Source: Parus major (taxonomy: Eukaryota; Chordata; Aves; Passeriformes; Paridae). From it: a stretch of DNA of 64,000 nt. Made by a program: the position numbers and the translations under genes. The stretch spans positions 88,237,194 to 88,301,193 of the forward strand of contig NC_031770.1 of NCBI RefSeq assembly GCF_001522545.3. Direction: 5' to 3'. Shown here piece after piece: positions 52,185 through 64,000 of the stretch; the stretch's first letter is position 1, and each line of letters starts with the position of its first letter. The notes beneath the pieces were generated by a model that had not been told where the DNA came from, searched no databases, and saw nothing but the letters and a program-made list of their open reading frames with translations.

Positions 52185-53760
52185 CTGAAAAAAAACCAGA
52201 AGAATAAATTCTTACATACTGGGTCAGTAATTCTACCTTCTCTGCAAAAAGAAATACGGAATAACAAAAAAAATTTTCCAAACATACTCAAACTGAGGAA
52301 AATAAAAACCCAGTTGCTCACTGCTAGCTTTGGGTTTTATATTACACAAACTTGCATTTGTACATATACATGCTTTACAGACACAAGAGAAGTATGTAAC
52401 TGCACTGGTTTAAGGTCTCTTCAGTTAATTCTGTAATGGCTTTGAAGATGACATAAAGATCAAAATTTTGGACCCCACAATATCAGTAAATGGAGAAATG
52501 TGGTAATTTAAAATCTTTCACAAGTGTCCATAAATTGATTGCCTGATCAGTTTAAAAAAACCCGGACATACAGATTTCTTTACTCTGGTTCATGTTCTTG
52601 TCCTCCCAAAGTATAATGCTACACCTATTCGTTTCTTCAGCACTGAAGTTTAATTCTTCAGATTCTAAAATGAAGTATACTTTGCTTGAATAGAAAATAT
52701 TTTCTCTTTTGTCTACCAACAGACTGCCAACTCCTCCAATAAAATTAAATCTTCCAAAGTATATAGATGTAATCAAACATTTGTCTTTACAGCCGAGCAA
52801 AAAGCTGTCAATATATCATTTTAGGTAAGACCTGTGGAAACCATTCAATTAGATGAGTTCATGTCATGTTTTATGTGGTAATAGGTGACATAAAATCTGT
52901 AGAGAAATCAGATTACTTAATATACAGATTCCATTAAATTGCATTAGATACTATAAGACATAAAAGAACATTTGTTCAAATAACATACTTCAAGTTCTAA
53001 AAAACCACAAATATGATAAAATAATGAAGCATCATATTTAGAATTATACCTCTTCTCTCTCTCTTTGGCTCAAAAAAGAACTATGAAAATACATAAGAGG
53101 AACAACTGCTCTTGCTCAATTCAAAATTACAGCATTAATCTCAAATTCTACATCTAAATATACACAGTTTCCAGAAGAATGTAAGTTTTCTTCTCAAAAA
53201 CCATTTTAAATTAATTTTTTACTCTGGTACTTTACTAATAGAATGTAATATACTGAGAAAAATCATTCTAACATATCACTGCTAACACTACTACTGCAAG
53301 GATATTCTCATTTCTACTGATGTTTGGCCTGTGTATGTCCAAATAGTACATCAGAATATTCATATACTTATGAAATCTCTTGACTGGCCTAAATACAATA
53401 AAAACAAAATAGAAACATAAACGTATTTTTTTTCATATAAAACACTTCAATGATTTTGAAAATATAGTTACTTGAAACTCTATAACATAATATGATATAT
53501 ATGATAAATATACATGATAAATGTGTACAAAAATATACACAAACTTTGAGAATAAAATCCTAAATTGCACCTGACTCTAGCAGTAAAAAAGAAACTTCTC
53601 CATCAATATGCTGCTCATAATCAAGTCAATACAAGAAGACTAAAATTCAGCACTCATCATTAATAAGGCTTGAAGACATCCAAAGCTCAGAACAAACATT
53701 GACTAATTAATACATAAGGTACATTTGACAAAGTGACTTTACAGGTCTTTTTAAAAAGCG

Positions 53761-53860
53761 GGAAGAAAAGGGAAGAAAAGGGAAGAAAAGGGAAGAAAAG
53801 GGAAGAAAAGGGAAGAAAAGGGAAGAAAAGGGAAGAAAAGGGAAGAAAAGGGAAGAAAAC
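53761..53860. repeat. 10-bp minisatellite (GGAAGAAAAG)10
   Basis: Nine perfect copies and a tenth that differs only in its last base. It is pure purine on the plus strand except that last C, so the PRIM2 pre-mRNA carries a 100-nt pure pyrimidine tract here. Confidence 0.98.
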
Positions 53861-55364
53861 GGCATTTTGTTTTCCAGCGTAGACGAATGCAGGATGAAGC
53901 AGGTGGGAACAGTCCTTCCTATCTAGTCAACTTTTTTGCTCAGGAGATAAAAGAACTGGTTGGTTGAATAGCAAATGAACACTGCTTTTTCTAGCAATAG
54001 AGTCGGGCTTACCAACTCATCGTTAGAAAGAATTCTCTAGGGGTGTGCTCACACTCGGAAGGGCCAGGGAACAGCTCCCCATCCCTTCACAGGGCACCAG
54101 CAGCTGCTGGCCAAGCCCTGCTGCTGCTCCTGTTGGAGCTGCAAATGGTCTGGTTACTCCTGAAAACCACCAAGGATCAAATACAAAGATGTCTGCATTT
54201 TAATTTCCAATCTCTGCATGAACCTATTAAACTGAAGATGGAATCTGTGATCCTGTAAGCCACCTATTCTTTTACCCAGAAGTTCTGGAATCTTTCCTCC
54301 TTTTCAAAAGATGAATTAAAGCACATTTCATCTTCTTAACAAAGGATATTTCAGCAATCAATTAAGTTAGACTAAATTTTTTTCAAGGGTAAAGCAAATT
54401 GTGAATGCTTCAGGATGTACTGCTTAGTTTCCTAGAAAATTAACACTCCTCTTTAACAGTTCTGTGTACTAAAATCTTGAGCTGTATTTTTCACATCATT
54501 TGCCTTAATGTCCACAGAAATTACTTTCAGTACCTAACTCATTACTTTATGCTGAGAAGCAGCTCTTGCAGCAAATAGAAACAACAGGTACACAATAACA
54601 CAACACGGCCTTGGGACAGGTTGGATGTTTTCTTGTTGCTTTCCTGTAATCCTGTTTGGTTCTTTTTCTTTTTTTTGCAGTGGCAGATGGCAGAGAATAA
54701 CACAGCTATATGGCACAAGTTGGCACATGTACACTTACATGCATCACTGAGAGCTCTCTCATCCTTGTGATTCAGCTTTTCTTATCATTGATCAAGGAAA
54801 CAGGATTTTAGCAATCCAACCTAGCAATAGGGTCAGTATCTGACAGGCTGTGTGGCCATCCTCAACAGGAGGAAAACATGAACTAGGGCATTTCATTACA
54901 GAAAACACACCTGCAGAACAGGTTTCTTTGTACACTGGGGAATGAACTCCATGGTCAGCTTCATTCTTTCCTAATAACATTACTCTAGGATGTGCTTAAA
55001 GTTGAAGAAAAAAAAAATCCCACAAGAAGCAACTTGTTTTGCTAGAAGAAGCACTGAAGTAAACTTAGACGTGTTTGAAATCTGCAGAAACAAGAAGGCA
55101 GAGAGACCTGTTCCTTCCTATTTATTCTAATGCTCCAAATTGAAGTGGTTCAATTAAAGTTCCTTGAACAAAATAAATTATAGACATCACATATGTATGT
55201 AGCTGTTTGCAAGGTCATTCTAATTGCTTATAAATTGCTTGGCTTTAAACTATTTTAGAGAAACAGCTTGAAAATGCACAAAACTACAATTACCATCTAT
55301 ATTAACATCAATCTATTAAAAGACCATTATGGCAACAACCTGTAAAACGTCAGACTCAAATTAA

Positions 55365-55405
55365 GTGATTTTGAAAAATCACCAAAAAATTTTTGGTGAT
55401 TTTTC
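55365..55405. repeat. Perfect 33-nt palindrome with a third arm copy
   Basis: GAAAAATCACCAAAAA (55373..55388), one central A, then the exact reverse complement (55390..55405). Just left, GTGATTTT (55365..55372) is another copy of the arm motif in the opposite sense, so three alternating arms lie within 41 bases. It is in a PRIM2 intron. Confidence 0.95.
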
Positions 55406-58154
55406 TAAGAACTTTGAGGGTCTTACTGAACCGAGATATGAACTTGCTCAATAGTAATGATGCTGCAGGAGCAAGTACATTTCCCTTGTACTCTGTGTGA
55501 GTTTCCATTGAGATGAAACAAAACAAAAACAAAAAGAAAAAATGATTCATAGAAAAGCTGGGTATGTTCTACACATCCCACCACAGTTGTGCTGAATATC
55601 AACAGAAACTGCTTAAGTTACTATGAAACAGTAATAGTGAAGCAACATCATTACACTCTTGAGATGACCTACTGCTGGTCACACATGACAGCAAGGATCC
55701 TCTGCAACTTTTTAACTGTATGGCTCACATCAGGACTATCTCACTGTGCCTCTGTTTAGCTCTCTGAGCTTTCTAAAATCTGCAACACATTTATAATTTA
55801 TGTGTGAGGTGAATGGGCCATGGGTTTGGCAAGGGAGAAAGAGATCAAGAAATATGTCTCATTTAAGCAATGACTGACGCTGAGGCCAAGAAACTAAGGA
55901 AAAGGCAGCCCTACCAAAAGTTGCCACTTGGATCTTGGAATGTTCAAGTCTAGGCATTAGAAGCAGTGTGAATTTTTGTTTAAAAAAAAAAAAATGCAAG
56001 TCAACTCTCCAAACTTTAACTTGATCACTAAAGACAAAGGTTTTTAGGGCCTTCATGGCTGTAGGATGCACATGATGCCATCAGCAGAGCACTTCAGACC
56101 AGACAAATGGGTAGTTTTGAGGTTTTATGCACCAGTGCATGTTGTAATGAACTGACATGTCCATTGTATGATAGTGAATGTGCTAACAGTGATATTGGGT
56201 ACCCTGGTGACACTGAGGCTTTCTTAGACAACTTCTCCCTATAAGAAACAAAACTCTTAGTACTGATAAAGGGGACAAAATCAATAGTCCAAAGCCAGAA
56301 ATAAGGAGGCTTGGGAGAAAGTTTACTTAGTACAGATAAGTGTCCTGCAGCAAGGAACTTACCTTTTATGTGGTACATTCATATGAGTATCAGGGTAATG
56401 CAGATTAATTTGTCTAATAAATTTTAGTTAAGACATATGTACTGTACTAGATAGCCTTCATCAGAAGATATAAAAGTTATAAATTATAGTATAAATAAAA
56501 TGGGATAGATATAGATACAGACATCTAGAAGCTATAAATTTGCAACTGGCATAGCCTAATATCGGATTACCATATTCCAGATAGAAATTTCAGGTAAAGC
56601 TTTTTTCAACAAGTTCTGATCACAGAAACACATACAAGATCTTTAGATATGGAATGAGGATGCACCTCAAAAGGACCATTTGCTAGGTGTATGTTCTCCT
56701 TTGAAGGAAAGTTTTCAACAGACAAAGCAGGAGATCATGGCTCATGTTTGCCCCATGATTATCAGTTTGATATAACAGAGCACACTTCCAAAAGAGAGCT
56801 ACAAGAAATGACAATGCTTACCCACTCCAGTCACTGAACAATAGGCATCATGTCATCACTGACAGTTACCTTCCTTATATCACTTGCCATATTTTTATAT
56901 TAGTATCTGTAAACAGAACTAGGTTCCCCATAAAATTCATCAAATCTGATATTCAGGATGCGTAGTAGGATGGAAAAAAGTTTCTTGAAAGGTCTTGCAA
57001 ACCCTGTATGCTCAGGTTCGCACTTCCACAAAACTTTCATATTCCAGTTAAAACTACTTTTATATATTCCTGTAAGATTTTATACATCTATTCCTAACAG
57101 TACTGGGAAATTTATTTATTTAAAGTCTATCAACTAAACAAAATGGTGCACTAACTTTGTCTAGCTTCTTGGCTGACCACCTGATTAGTTCCAAGTCTGC
57201 AAAATTCAAAGAAGTAATGGCTTAACACCTTTTTTTAAACAGTTGTTGGTCAATTTCCTGTCTAAAATTGTTGAGCCTATATAGCTTCAAATTCATAAAT
57301 TTATCACACACAGTTGTGTATCTGCTGAAATAATTGGTTCTCTTTTTCATCCACTTACTAGGCAGTCACTCAAATCATTACTGTTGACACTGCTTAGTTG
57401 GCATATCTTTATCCAAGCAACTTTTCCTCTTTTAAGCTCATTCTTAAAATAACCTCGACTTCAGATTATCTTTTTTGCAGGCACATTTGCATTTAGGAGC
57501 ACAAATAAATGCTTCTCTATCTGCCAAGAACAAAAATTTGTCCTAAATTACCATCCTGTAGCCCAATTTCTACCTCAAAGGTACAGATCAGAGACATCAC
57601 CTAAAACCGAGCTGGACAACTACTACATTGTGTATCACTCAGCACAGACCAATTCACAGCGGTATAAAAAAACCTTTTCCCCTCCACTTCCAGGATTATC
57701 AAACTACACGATGCAAGAACCACTTAGCTCTGGAAATGGTTTCATGTGCTGTAAGAAAATCAGAATTTTTTTTTGTATCAGTCAAACACATTGTATACTA
57801 CCCATATGAGCATAAAGTGTGTGGCTGATGAACTAGCAAAAATCTGATACAGTAGGCTTTTATTTTCAGCAGTCTAAGCTTGCCTTAGTATAATTTAGCT
57901 AAATACACAATTTATGTACACAATTTCTTCACACATTTACATGCACCAAGACTTCGAACCAGGAAAAGTAAAATACAAACCACAGGAGTCTGTCTTCTGC
58001 CTAAAAATATTGCATCAAATTATCAGCACAACACATCTTAAAGCGTCTCTCTAACACCTTCATTTTTCTTAGGCACATGATTGGTCACCTGCAAAAGATT
58101 TTATTAGCTACTTCAAAACATTGCTATATTTCTTTTTGTATCTAAATTATTCCG

Positions 58155-58585
58155 ATGGTTTCAGTTGGGATAAAATTAATTTTCTCTCCAGTAGATGGTA
58201 CCATGCTGTATTTTGGATTTCATATGAGAACGATGTTGTTTACACATTGATGTTTTGGTTGTTTATAATTAGCACTGACTCTGAGTCAAGGACTTCTCAG
58301 TTTCCCATGCACTGCCACTGAGGAGCTGCACCAGAAGCTGGGAGGAAGAACTGATGGGACAGCTGGCTAAGGGATATTCCATACCATAGAAATCATGCTT
58401 GGTACATAAACTGCTCTAAGTTCTGTGGGTGCTGCTGGTCACTGCTTGGGGACTGGGGGGCATTGGTCAGCACACAGGGAGCAAATTTATTGTGTATCAC
58501 TTGTTGCTTGTTGGGGTGGGGGGGGTGTCTTGTGATTTGGGGGGGCAGTCCTCTCCCTATTTTTATTTTGATAATTAAGAAAGCT
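58155..58585 (+). mobile_element. Solo LTR relic of an avian ERVL-type element (plus strand)
   Basis: It starts with 'ggtttcagttgggataaaat', a mutated form of the same 5' end seen in the LTR at 36718. It continues with 'tgctgtattttggattt', 'tctgagtcaaggacttctc', 'gggaggaagaactgatggga', 'ggatattccataccata' and a 'ggtacataaact' TATA-like block. It ends in G-rich sequence and 'ctatttttattttgataa' near 58585, seemingly lacking the last part of the LTR. It is antisense to PRIM2. No internal retroviral sequence is adjacent. Confidence 0.85.
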
Positions 58586-61500
58586 CAACAGAAGAAGAAC
58601 AGTTACTAACTGCAAATGCAGAAATAAGATTCCACTCCAGACATATACATCCAGGCATTATCATCATTATGACCATTATCATCAATGGTGGTCAATGCAA
58701 TCAGAGGAGTCTGGGGAGCAATTCCATTTGCCCTCGAGGCTCATTGAATAAATCATTCTCTAGACACTATTGACTATATAGGCTAGATTTCTATTAGTCA
58801 TAATGGTAGTGTATAATCCAAGTGTAAAGAGAATGTGTATCAAGGAGAAAAGAAATTCAGTACGTCTGTATCAAAACTGAGAGAAATCCATACTTGTATG
58901 TATACAACAGCACTGTGTATTACACATTCACAGGGAAGATGGATGAAGACTGGCCAGGGACCCAAAGTCCAAAAACTAATTTCCTACTGCTAGTTCAAGC
59001 TCTACCAATTCCCTAAACAAGAATGCTCTCATATGATGTTCTTTAATTTTATTTGAATTTTACCCTAAGCCTCAGATTTTCAAATGTGGCAGCATCACTC
59101 AAAGAGATTCAGTGACCGAAAAACTGAAAAACATCCTTTCAACCAAAGTCACAAAGTTATCAAAATTTGATACAACTGTGACAAAACCCCCTGCCATTTA
59201 CTGAGATATGGTTAAACCTCTTGGACAAGGATCAGTGACAGAACAAAAGGACATTAAGTCCCAATCACATGTTTCAAGATGTCAGTAAATCCTCAGTGTA
59301 AGTGCAGATTTAAAAAAAATTATTTATTTTCTAGATAAATTGCTCATTGGAAAAAAAAATCCAATAATTCTTAAAATTATAAGGAGACTGTGTAATGAAT
59401 AAAATTCCTCAGGTGATAAGTATTCCTTATGTCTACTCTAGAAACATATACACTTAACTTTTTTGAGGCAGTCATAAAAGAATGACAAAACCAAGGCAAT
59501 GAAACACTAAACATGTTGTACATGGATAGCTGATGTTTAACCCTTTTGAACACAGAGTAAACTAGATATTGGAGCTCTCCTAATAACGTAGTTTGGCTCA
59601 CAATCACTGGCATTCTCTCTCTAAAAACTCTGCTGTAAAACCAGATTTTTTTATTTATTAACAGTACAATAAAAGACAAAATCACATTTTAATCTAATGA
59701 CCAAACAGAAGTGCAGGAAAGCAGGTATCAGCCCTTGCTGTCACAATAAAGATAACTGCTTATATAAAAAGAGCATTTTATATTCTATCATATGCAAAGT
59801 GCACTATAATCAAGACATATTTCAACTCTAGACTGCAATTATGACAAGAGCCTTTCTGCACTTGACAAAAGAAAGCTTTATTTTCCTATCTTTTTTTTTT
59901 TTTCTCACTAAAAGATGACTTGACTGCAGGGAAAATGGGAACAGAAGAATAAAGAAGCTCTACTACCAGACGGCTCTGAACTGTTTCAGAAGAAGTAACA
60001 CACATCTCATTTTCAGCGCCTGATGTAAACTTCTGAAAACAGGGAAATAACTGTGGTAACAAATTACAAGGAGATAAACTATTCCAATTGTTGTTTTTTT
60101 AAAAAAAAGTTTGTTAGAATTCACTAGCATTGCCCCAGTTCTCATGCCCCAAATTCAACTCCATTAAGTAAGTACATGAAATAAAAAACAAAATAAATTG
60201 GAATTTTAACAGGAAAACTTGCCATAAAGACCACATGCTTCCACACCTACATGTACAGCAGGTGACCAAAAGAGCAACAGGGAAACAGAAAACAAACAAA
60301 CAAAACCATCCAAAGCCCCAAAAAAACACAAAGAAACCATATTTGAGGACATTTGTTTTTCTTCTTTCTAAGTGGACTTAAGAAAGGATGCAAGGAGAAG
60401 TAAAAGCCTAACACATACCACATTCTATGGAATTCAGTTTCACAGCTAAATAATATTGTACATTTCATACAAAATTAGTTTTCTTCTTTCAAGAAGCAGT
60501 AATACCTAAAAAGTTGAAATACTTAAGCCCTATCATCATCATTTCCCATTCCTAAATCAGTATATTAAATTTCTGAAACATAAACTGCGCATAGAACAAA
60601 TAATGTATGAAGAGCTGTTCCGTTTTTATTCATGAGATTCAACAGATTTCAAAGACATGAAGCAGAATGTCAAATCAATTCTGAAAGCAAAAGTACATTT
60701 TTATTTACATCTTGCCTATTGTGATATTTCAGCAGAGTGCACATTTGATACAATACGCTGCTTTTCTGGATGACTGAATATAAACATAGCTATGATCTAC
60801 TGGCTGAATATAGACTTAATATGATGGCTATACGATGTTACAGCAATTACACGGACATTCTCAAACAAAAGTATTCAGAATTTTGGGGTTTGTTTTTGAA
60901 AACAGTTTACACAATTACAGGGTATCTGAATGTTTGATAAAATTAGTTTAAAGTATTATTTCAACTAAGAGTATCAAGATTTTAAAAATTTCTATCAAAA
61001 CTTTTCTGTTAAAAAGCACAGGAACAAAACTGGAAGATACCTGCTGTGTCATTCAGCTTGCCCTGGAAGGTAATAAAAAGGTATGGATGAAAGGATTTGC
61101 ATCTCCAAAACAGCTAACCCCCTATCTCAGAACTTGGGGTAAATAGCCAAAGAGCTTAAATGCATTACCAGTGGTGTGTGCAGCAATGTGCAGCAGGTAT
61201 TCTTCAGCAGATGGTTAGAGAGAGCTGTATGGTTAAGAGGGTATTCAAAAGAGTCTACTAAAAGTTCTATATTTAGTGGCACTCAGATACTTCAATATCC
61301 CTAAACTTAAAAATTTATCAGCCACATAGGCAAATACATCTATTACTTTTCTTAAAATGTCATGGAATGATTTCCTTACTGCTGCTGCTGCTGCAAGGGC
61401 CAATAAAACAGAAACCTCTTCTGACAAGTACAGTCCTTCTACACTGATAATGAAGTGCAAGGACTGACAAGTAATTCAAGACTACAAAAGGAATCTTAGA

Positions 61501-63729
61501 AAATTAAAGGTCTTCAACAAGGCTTCAACATTCATTTTTATACATGCAGTTCTAACAAGACACTACATCATGGAATATCTACAGTAATGTGTGTTGCTGA
61601 GAATAAAACAAGTCATAAGAGAGAAGATTCTGATCTAAATTAGTTTTTGTACAGGAAAGATAATTATTGCTTTCACTCTCTTCACTGCAAGAACCATATC
61701 ACCAACCAGCTCATACATTATATTATGAAATACAGATTTCTGTGTCTAATATGTAACAACTTCAAAAAGTGATCCTATTTCTTTTTATGGTAGCTATCAC
61801 AGCTAAACATCACTAAAACTATGCTAGCACTGTTAATGCCCTGGAAGAGAGATTATACCTAGAGCTCTTCTCTATCAGTAAAACATGCCACAGGCATGCC
61901 CAAAATTTTCCCTTTTAATGTAATTTGGAAGATGAGAACTGAAAATCATACATTTTTAACAGGTTAAAAAATGCTGAACAAATTATAACACTTTAAAGTG
62001 CATCACAGGCAAATACCATCGTGACATCCGTGTTACAAGAAAGACTGCAGAATTCCAGTTTCAACTAGAAGAATTGGAAAAATTGAAAAAGGGACTGTTT
62101 GGACTGAAAGAAAACACATTTTACCACTTATCTATGATTCCTCAAGTATTTATGTGCACACTATAGCCTTCATGTACATTACTCTTTAATGTTTTCTAGT
62201 ATTTCATCTTCAGCTGGGGTCCACTGGAATAACACCCATGAAACAAAAAAATGATGAAAAATAAAGTCTATTCCAGATCCATTTCATTTAAGAAATACTG
62301 CTTTAAGACTTTGAATCTATTATGCAAAAACTAGTGTGTTTTTTAATGAGAAGTTTCTGTAACAAAAATACTTTCTTATGAAAAAGTTATTAAATAAAAG
62401 TGAAACAGATTTTTGTCAATATTCTTAAGCTTAGATAACTGTAAGAGACACTGATGTGCTGATTTTTAATTTAAGGCTTGAGAAAGGAAAGTTTCAGAGG
62501 GAAATACACAGAAATGTGGCTGGGTTTCCTATGAGTCTACATTAGCTAAGGGCATAATTAAAACATAATTATGTCCCAAAGACATTTCCTCCTTAGAATC
62601 CTTAACTTCACTGATAAACCTGCAAGCACCTTGGGTTTAAAAGGTCAGGCAATACTGCTTACAAGTTCTTACAAGTAAAAGGTAAAAAAGGGTTTGCTTT
62701 GTTTTTATTCCTTATAGTGCTCAGAACTTCGAGTTTGTCAGTCAAAAAACAAATTATATGCAAACTGTAAGAAAACAGTATCAAGTGAAGTTACAGATTA
62801 TTCCCCTGCTAAAAAGAACTGGTGCAGTATCTACCCTTGGAAAGGGTGTGCATGTGTATTTATGTATTTATGTTTACATGAAGTTGTAAGTTAACAGTAC
62901 CTTTTCAGTGTTGTTTACTTATATAGCGTATGGGCAGAAATGCAAAAAAAAAAGTTACTTTCATCTTACTTTCCTAAATTAAGTGGAACATATAATCTTA
63001 TATTCACATCTGATTTTTTATCATCTGACTTCTTATGTGTAAACTGGAATTATGATGTGCTTTGTTTACTTGTCTAATTTGGAACCAAAAGTAAAACAAA
63101 CTAGAAGAGAAACAAACAGCCACACAACAAGCCTACATTTTTTTGTTTAGTAAAGAAGTTAGAGCAGCAATACCTACAAACATATTTGTGTGAGAAATGT
63201 GAACAATGTTGATGTTACTGGTAAATCTCTGCAGCAAAGTCAGAATTTTTTATCCATCAGGAAAGCAGAAATGGTATCAACTGTTCTGTAAAACTTGTAC
63301 TGTTAATCACATCAGGCAGCAACATCCACAAATGCAACATGGCATGTTATTTTAATGACAGCAATTCCATACTATTATTTATATCTAAGTCCTAATAAAA
63401 ATCATTATCTGATGCAAACAACTTTAAACAATTTTGATTTCATCTCACGATGCTTAATTAAACAGGAAAAAACCAGCTATCTCTAGCCCTGATTAGATGA
63501 GCTAATTTTCTGCAGTCTTCCCAGAACCACTGTGTACACAAGATTAAACACAAGTAACACTGACAACGCTAATAGGGACTCCCCTCTAGCCACAGTTATA
63601 TCTTTACAGGCATTGCTAATCATCTCTACTTCTGATACAGCAAATAAGGAATCTTGTCCCAATTCCCTCCTATGATTTGGTAGAATTTAACAGCACTCTG
63701 CAATAAGTTATTCAAGTATAATCACAAAA

Positions 63730-63825
63730 ACATAGTGTCATTTATGTTTAGAAAGTACCCTCAAGATTGAGTCCAACTATAAATTTAACACTGCCAAATC
63801 CACCACATGTCCCTAAGTACCCTCC
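63730..63825 (-). mobile_element. CR1 LINE 3' fragment at right edge
   Basis: 'tttatgtttagaaagtaccc', 'gattgagtccaactataaat', 'ttaacactgccaaatccacc' and 'catgtccctaagtacc' match the CR1 3' UTR in antisense. It is the same subfamily style as the copy at 294..455 (phrases about chromosomal order are shared). It becomes unrecognisable after about 63825. Confidence 0.85.
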
Positions 63826-64000
63826 TTTTTGGAATACAATCAAATGCAACCCCTGTGAGTGTGCTCTCTCAGTCCTCTCTCTTCCAGAATCCATTGTAAA
63901 TCTCCTTCCTACTGCTGTAGTCAATAGGCACACAAAACAAATTGACAAAACCAAACCATGCAGACCAGTAATCCACCAACAGCACTCCAACAAGCTTTCA

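Larger units (their letters stand above)
52185..64000 (-). other. PRIM2 intron running past the window edge
   Basis: This is DNA upstream of the first PRIM2 exon in the window. I looked for the expected preceding exon (segment ending FWKQEF...MDPDK in human) and did not find it, so the intron appears to be more than 11.8 kb. It holds a 10-bp minisatellite, a perfect 33-nt palindrome, a plus-strand LTR relic and a CR1 fragment at the right end. A missed short or diverged exon cannot be ruled out. Confidence 0.65.

Noticed and set aside
61245..61460. Minus frame with an alanine run near 'LLALAAAAAVRK'
   Set aside because: The run is a short CTG/CAG-type triplet stretch. The frame does not match PRIM2 or any domain I know and lacks splice sites that fit PRIM2 phases.
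63252..63300. Candidate for the missing PRIM2 exon upstream of 52184 ('tatccatcagg' on the plus strand)
   Set aside because: The reverse complement does not encode the expected primase segment and has no fitting donor.

Overview
The window is nuclear DNA of a vertebrate, almost certainly a bird. It is AT-rich and gene-poor. All seven recognisable LINE fragments are of the CR1 family that dominates bird genomes. Two solo LTRs begin with the U3 start (a 'TTGGCTGGGATAGA'-like string) known from avian ERVL-type elements. A passerine or other neoavian is my guess, but the sequence alone does not settle it.

The one gene I can name is PRIM2, the large (p58) subunit of DNA primase, on the minus strand. 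Its last four coding exons lie at 52184..52058, 51210..51128, 44533..44465 and 40336..40109, in transcription order. All have canonical splice sites and phases that fit together. They encode 168 residues of the C-terminal iron-sulfur domain and tail, equivalent to about human 341 to the end. Three of the four 4Fe-4S cysteines fall here (human C367, C384, C424), as do the paired tyrosines Y345 and Y347. The fourth cysteine and the rest of the gene should lie beyond base 64000; I found no further exon in 52185..64000.

Layout: 1..69 is an AAGGG pentanucleotide array cut by the window edge. 70..39690 is intergenic DNA downstream of PRIM2, with five CR1 fragments (about 294, 3400, 5800, 13293, 23440), one minus-strand solo LTR (36110..36718), several AT-rich palindromes and microsatellites, and one orphan exon-like segment at 33775..33847 on the plus strand, followed about 100 bases later by a strong hairpin. 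39690..40108 is the PRIM2 3' UTR, which carries a tandem duplication of a 35-bp segment plus a poly-T tract. 40109..52184 holds the PRIM2 exons and introns, with one CR1 in an intron. 52185..64000 is a large PRIM2 intron with a 10-bp minisatellite (53761..53860), a perfect 33-nt palindrome (55373..55405), a plus-strand solo LTR (about 58155..58585) and a CR1 fragment at the right edge.

No bacterial-type operon, CRISPR, tRNA, rRNA or intact transposon was seen. Most open frames in the window are short chance frames or repeat relics.
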